The notes beneath the pieces were generated by a model. That model did no database searches and was not told the origin of the DNA. It was given only the letters and a program-made list of their open reading frames with translations. Source: Chitinophagaceae bacterium (GTDB taxonomy: Bacteria > Bacteroidota > Bacteroidia > Chitinophagales > Chitinophagaceae). Taken from it: DNA of 64,000 nucleotides. Below, piece after piece: positions 60,252 through 64,000 of this stretch (position 1 is the first letter of the stretch; every line of letters starts with the position of its first letter). The position numbers and the translations under genes were made by a program. The stretch spans positions 1 to 64,000 of the forward strand of contig JAGXRG010000070.1 in assembly GCA_018335935.1 (NCBI GenBank). The letters run 5' to 3'.

Positions 60252-63200
60252 CTATTCTATGATAATTTTTTCAGAATAAAGTATAGATACTTGGTTAGCC
60301 AGTTTAATAACGTAATTACCCTTTGCAACATTGCTTGGCAATTGTACTGTTTGTGTTGCATTACCACCATTATGTTGAATTGCTTTACTGAATAAAACCT
60401 GACCAATTGTATTAATGACTTGCAGTTCGTAATTGCCTTTATCAATATTTTGTAATTGTAGATTTACGGTATTACCTTTTATTGGATTTGGATAAATAGC
60501 AACCTCACTATTCTTTACTCCAAATTTCACTAGAACAATATTGCTGTATTGTTTTTTATCATCATTACCTATACTAACCACTCTGTAATAATTTGCAGCT
60601 TCACTAGGTGTATTGTCAATACTATTATAAGCTTTGCTATTATTGGCTTTTACTGTAGCTAATGTTTCAAAGTTTCTACCATCTGTACTTTTTTGAACTT
60701 CATACTCTTTTATATTAACTTCATTTTCAACAGTCCAATCAACCACAACTGTAGTTGCTTTTTGTGTAGCTTTTATGCTGGTAATATTTACAGGTAAAGG
60801 ATTTGTGTTTCTAAACACTATCATAAATCTATCACCTGTACTAGTTGCATTAGCATCAACAGTAAAGTTATAATAAGTATCTGTTGTTAAACTAAGTGGA
60901 GTAGTGGTGTTGGTGTAAGCATCTTTTAAGAAAGCTTCTAAGCCTGAAGTAGTGCTAAAATATTCTGCTTTTAATTCTAATTTGTAATTGGCTTGGTTCA
61001 TGTTTAATAAACGCAAGAACATGGTATCGTTACTGGTAATATAAGGCCTTAATTCAATAGCATAATTATTATTAGCTCTACGAATTGCTATGCCATTTGA
61101 AGGACTGTTAAATTTCTCAGCATCTTCATTTGAAGGAGTTGAAGAATAAGAAGCACCAAAAACAGTAGCTACACCATCTGTTAAAACATCAGAGGTTCCG
61201 ATAGCAAGAACATTAGCTCTGAAAACCTCCTGACCATTAGCATTGCCACGACCAAAAACATTAAAATCTCCACTAGAAGCTTTACTGGCTTCTGTTATAT
61301 TTATAGAACCATTTCCACCAGTATTTACTTTAATAAAAAAAGCTGAACCATTTGGAATAACACGGGTACTACCTCCTAAATAACTTGCACCTCCGGGTGC
61401 TGTTATTCCAGCATCGGTGGTTTGATAATTTCCCGAACCACTTAAGCCGGACAGTTGTGGATCAAAAACCCAAAATTTATCATCAATATTTGTAGTTGTC
61501 ATATTACCAACTGTAGTAAATGTGATTGCAGATGGATATGGATTTGGAATTAAATGATAGCCTTCTGCTAAATTTATTAAAGAAAATACTCCCTGAAATA
61601 AATTACCTGTTGCTTTTAAAGTGGTTGCAATAGGCGTTGCACCTATGGTATAATTCGTACTACCAAATGGGCCTGTAGCAAAAAGTAGATAAGCTTTCGG
61701 TGTTGTGGCATCAAAAAGAGAACCTGCATCATTGGTAGCAGATAATTGTGTATAACCCCCAGAACCTGAACCATTACTGCCACCTGTATATGAAAGAATA
61801 TTGGTACTGTTTCCATTATCTGTAAAACCATTAATACCTCCAGGTTTCCATAATTCTACACCACTTACTCCATCATTTGTGCCATTATTTTGCCAATTAT
61901 AGTAAATGCTGTTGTTTAAACTTCCAGTTAATGGTACAGTAACCGATCTCCATTTTCTATTGGCAGGTATATATCGTTCAATGGTTACATTGCCTGAAAT
62001 AGTTCCTAATACTGGGGCTACTCTTGCAGTTGCAGAGGCAGAAGATTTGAGTGTAATATTACCATTTGTGGTTATTGTACCTGCAGTTACTGTTAATGTA
62101 CCTGTTATATCTAGGTTTTTATCAATTGAAATGGTACCAGCTAAATTAAATTCTAAATCTTTCATAGCTGTAATAGTAGTAGTTGCTCCTGGGAAAGTAG
62201 AATTGCCTTTAATAACAATTTTTCCATTATTGACAATAGTGCCACCACCAGTAAAAGTTCCATCAATGGTTAGTGTTGCTCCATTATCTACTGTTAAAGT
62301 ACCACTAGCAACACTTAAGTTGTTTAATGTTTGATCTGTACTAATTTTTAAATTTCCGCTACTACTTACTGTTATATTATTGGTTGCAGGAAGTGTACCA
62401 CCTCCAGTTTTGTTGAGTTGAAGTGTACCTGCACTTATAGTAGTTTCACCTGTATAAGTATTAGCACCTGTTAGAGATAATGTAGCAGAACCAATTTTGG
62501 TTACTCTACCCGAACCTGAAATTATACCTGAAAGTTGTAAATGATTTGTACCATCAGCCAATACATTTAAATAATGACCCCCATCACTGATACTAATATT
62601 ATTAGACACTCCTGCAGATAAATTAGCAAGTGTATGTAAATAACCACCATCTGAAACAGTTACGGTTGAAGTTAAAACTCCTGTACCTAAAGAGGCAGTA
62701 TTATTTATTCTTAAATTTGGTTTAGTTGAACCTGAACCATTTATTGTAATGCCACCACTAAATGTTTTGGCACCACTCAATAATAAATTTCTTCCATTTG
62801 CATCACTAGTTAAATTAATACTTCCACTTCCAGAAATATTTCCATTAAATGTTGGGTCAGAACCCCCACTAAATGGATAATTAAATGTAACTGTTCCAGA
62901 GGTTAAAACTATTGGATCGTTTACAGTAACAGATGAACCACCAGTAAAATTAAATGTAGAATTATTGGCAAAAGTTAAAGTACCAGATGTGGAAGTATTG
63001 CTTATCGATAATGTACCATTTGTAGCAACATCAATGGTACCGGTAACAGAATAACTACTTGGAATAGTAAAATTGCAAGCATTAGTACCATCACCAACAA
63101 TTACTTTTGAACCCGTACCTGAAACTGTCCAATTAGCACCAATTGTTGGTGTAGCATTGTTACGAATGTTATATTCAATTTCAGGACTTGTAAAATTAGT

Positions 63201-64000
63201 TGGGCTTGTACCGTTACCATCAGTACTAGTTCCCCAAGTAGCTAAAGTTTCTAAATTACCTGTAGATTTTGAATAATAACTAAGGGGCAAAGAATTTGAA
63301 TATTGAATGTCGTCAATGTAAATTGTACCAGGTGTCGATACATTACTTTGATGATTGAAACTATATGAATCAAAAATTACATCATTTCCTAATCCGCCTT
63401 TTGCCAAACCAGGTCCTACTAATGTGCCATCAACCCATAAGTCCCAAGTTGAATTAGCCAATGAATAATTATTCCCTGAACGTCTATAACTAGTTGAAGT
63501 AGCTGTATTATTGGAATATACTTCTACTTGATAAACAGTTGAAGTGCTCTGTACAAAAAGAGATGTAGGATTAGTTATACCAGTAGTTCCATAAGTTGAG
63601 GAGTTTAAAACCTTATAGGATATTGTATTAGAAGAACCCAATGTCCATTCAATACCAGCAAAAATCTGAGCTGTAGCAATTGCATTATTATCACTAAAAT
63701 TTGCACCATCTCCTAAAGAAAATTTATAAACGCCGTTTGTTCCACCAGAGAAGGAAATTTTGAATTTCACATAACCTGTTTTGCCACTTGTATAGTCATA
63801 AATAGAAAATTTTGTTGTTGATGTACTTCCAGTATTAGAAGTAATTTGTAACTCAGTGTTTGATCCTAGAGCTCCTAATCCAGGGTTTGCCATTACTATT
63901 GAACCTGGATTTGTTCCAACTCTAACTCTGGCTGTCCCCGAAGTTGGTGTTGGAAGAAAAGAAGTTGAAGCTGTTGTCGATGTGAAAGTACCTGTTCCAG
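60252..64000 (-). CDS. Large T9SS type A protein with autotransporter-strand repeats (5' incomplete)
   Basis: At least 1249 residues; the frame stays open to base 64000, so the N-terminus and signal peptide lie outside the window and the ATG at 63893 is only an internal Met. The visible N-terminal part is Ser/Thr/Asn/Gly-rich with a laminin-G-like block. The centre has autotransporter-associated beta-strand repeats (TLSLTGANTYTGETTISAGT, GTLTVDNGATLTIDG). Then come a large beta domain and the type A sorting domain (AIYPNPIKGNTVNLQLQNID, GQVLFSKAIQ, KGNYVIKLANQ). It is a surface or secreted adhesin-like protein. The small PID-CTERM-like gene follows it. Confidence 0.9.
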   Translation of the reverse strand, partial: GTGTFTSTTASTSFLPTPTSGTARVRVGTNPGSIVMANPGLGALGSNTELQITSNTGSTSTTKFSIYDYTSGKTGYVKFKISFSGGTNGVYKFSLGDGANFSDNNAIATAQIFAGIEWTLGSSNTISYKVLNSSTYGTTGITNPTSLFVQSTSTVYQVEVYSNNTATSTSYRRSGNNYSLANSTWDLWVDGTLVGPGLAKGGLGNDVIFDSYSFNHQSNVSTPGTIYIDDIQYSNSLPLSYYSKSTGNLETLATWGTSTDGNGTSPTNFTSPEIEYNIRNNATPTIGANWTVSGTGSKVIVGDGTNACNFTIPSSYSVTGTIDVATNGTLSISNTSTSGTLTFANNSTFNFTGGSSVTVNDPIVLTSGTVTFNYPFSGGSDPTFNGNISGSGSINLTSDANGRNLLLSGAKTFSGGITINGSGSTKPNLRINNTASLGTGVLTSTVTVSDGGYLHTLANLSAGVSNNISISDGGHYLNVLADGTNHLQLSGIISGSGRVTKIGSATLSLTGANTYTGETTISAGTLQLNKTGGGTLPATNNITVSSSGNLKISTDQTLNNLSVASGTLTVDNGATLTIDGTFTGGGTIVNNGKIVIKGNSTFPGATTTITAMKDLEFNLAGTISIDKNLDITGTLTVTAGTITTNGNITLKSSASATARVAPVLGTISGNVTIERYIPANRKWRSVTVPLTGSLNNSIYYNWQNNGTNDGVSGVELWKPGGINGFTDNGNSTNILSYTGGSNGSGSGGYTQLSATNDAGSLFDATTPKAYLLFATGPFGSTNYTIGATPIATTLKATGNLFQGVFSLINLAEGYHLIPNPYPSAITFTTVGNMTTTNIDDKFWVFDPQLSGLSGSGNYQTTDAGITAPGGASYLGGSTRVIPNGSAFFIKVNTGGNGSINITEASKASSGDFNVFGRGNANGQEVFRANVLAIGTSDVLTDGVATVFGASYSSTPSNEDAEKFNSPSNGIAIRRANNNYAIELRPYITSNDTMFLRLLNMNQANYKLELKAEYFSTTSGLEAFLKDAYTNTTTPLSLTTDTYYNFTVDANATSTGDRFMIVFRNTNPLPVNITSIKATQKATTVVVDWTVENEVNIKEYEVQKSTDGRNFETLATVKANNSKAYNSIDNTPSEAANYYRVVSIGNDDKKQYSNIVLVKFGVKNSEVAIYPNPIKGNTVNLQLQNIDKGNYELQVINTIGQVLFSKAIQHNGGNATQTVQLPSNVAKGNYVIKLANQVSILYSEKIIIE

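Noticed and set aside
60257-63276. Short frames overlapping the large right-edge T9SS gene
   Set aside because: Low-complexity shadow frames of a Ser/Thr/Asn-rich gene.

Overview
The window is an AT-rich stretch (roughly one third G+C, estimated by eye) of a Bacteroidota chromosome, most likely from the Chitinophagia/Sphingobacteriia side of the phylum. The evidence is: type IX secretion C-terminal domains of both type A and type B (gliding-motility-associated), PKD-repeat and autotransporter-strand surface proteins, an UpxY-type NusG paralogue, Bacteroidota-specific families (DUF2851, DUF4290), bacillithiol deacetylase BshB1, type III glutamine synthetase, almost no Shine-Dalgarno sequences, and many copies of the Bacteroidota promoter -7 box TAnnTTTG just upstream of genes. 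Genus cannot be assigned from the sequence alone.

Layout. 1-5962: a heptamer tandem repeat and a giant 17-PKD secreted protein. 6236-13448: mtaB, then a leftward DUF2851/LolA-like/ABC-transporter block, a TTG-started pabA/trpG, and an MBOAT acyltransferase. 13552-22763: leftward aspS, a heptose-type block (gmhA, M23 peptidase, HAD phosphatase), recF, and a sortilin/VPS10-like BNR protein. 22836-29900: rpmI-rplT with a structured leader, waaA (Kdo transferase), tdk, an SGNH hydrolase, a DUF4290/RGG protein and glnN. 30013-34315: an envelope block (UpxY antiterminator, CpsB-type phosphatase, ddl, PASTA protein, rhodanese, L,D-transpeptidase). 34320-39470: a second giant adhesin-like protein (IgGFc-binding-like, PKD repeats, type B sorting domain). 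39529-48415: WbqC, YggS, a secreted alpha/alpha-toroid-like protein, GT2, OsmC, YceI, trpS, a deoxynucleoside kinase, a mosaic of REP-like intergenic repeats, a small Spy-like protein and a deoxyhypusine-synthase-like enzyme. 48512-53247: TPR, four-helix-bundle protein, CrtI-type desaturase (with a repeat-derived insertion), GNAT, an ECF sigma/anti-sigma-like pair and a methyltransferase. 53240-58976: cysteine desulfurase, M48 lipoprotein, BshB1, L31, GT4, purine nucleoside phosphorylase, HscB. 59077-64000: tRNA-Leu(CAA), an orphan lipoprotein between twin palindromic terminators, a PID-CTERM-like small protein and the 3' part of a third large type A T9SS protein that runs off the right edge.

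The window is mostly core genome: no CRISPR array, integrase, transposase or rRNA was seen. Themes are envelope building (Kdo transfer, Ddl, L,D-transpeptidase, M23, heptose enzymes, glycosyltransferases), nucleotide salvage (Tdk, dNK, PNP) and secreted T9SS proteins. The most unusual signals are non-coding: promoter -7 boxes so close to ATG codons that several mRNAs should be leaderless, long perfect palindromes at promoters, a duplicated 107-bp intergenic repeat, and an intergenic repeat that appears to have entered the crtI reading frame. No wholly new multi-gene system could be demonstrated; the best candidates are listed as findings with tests.
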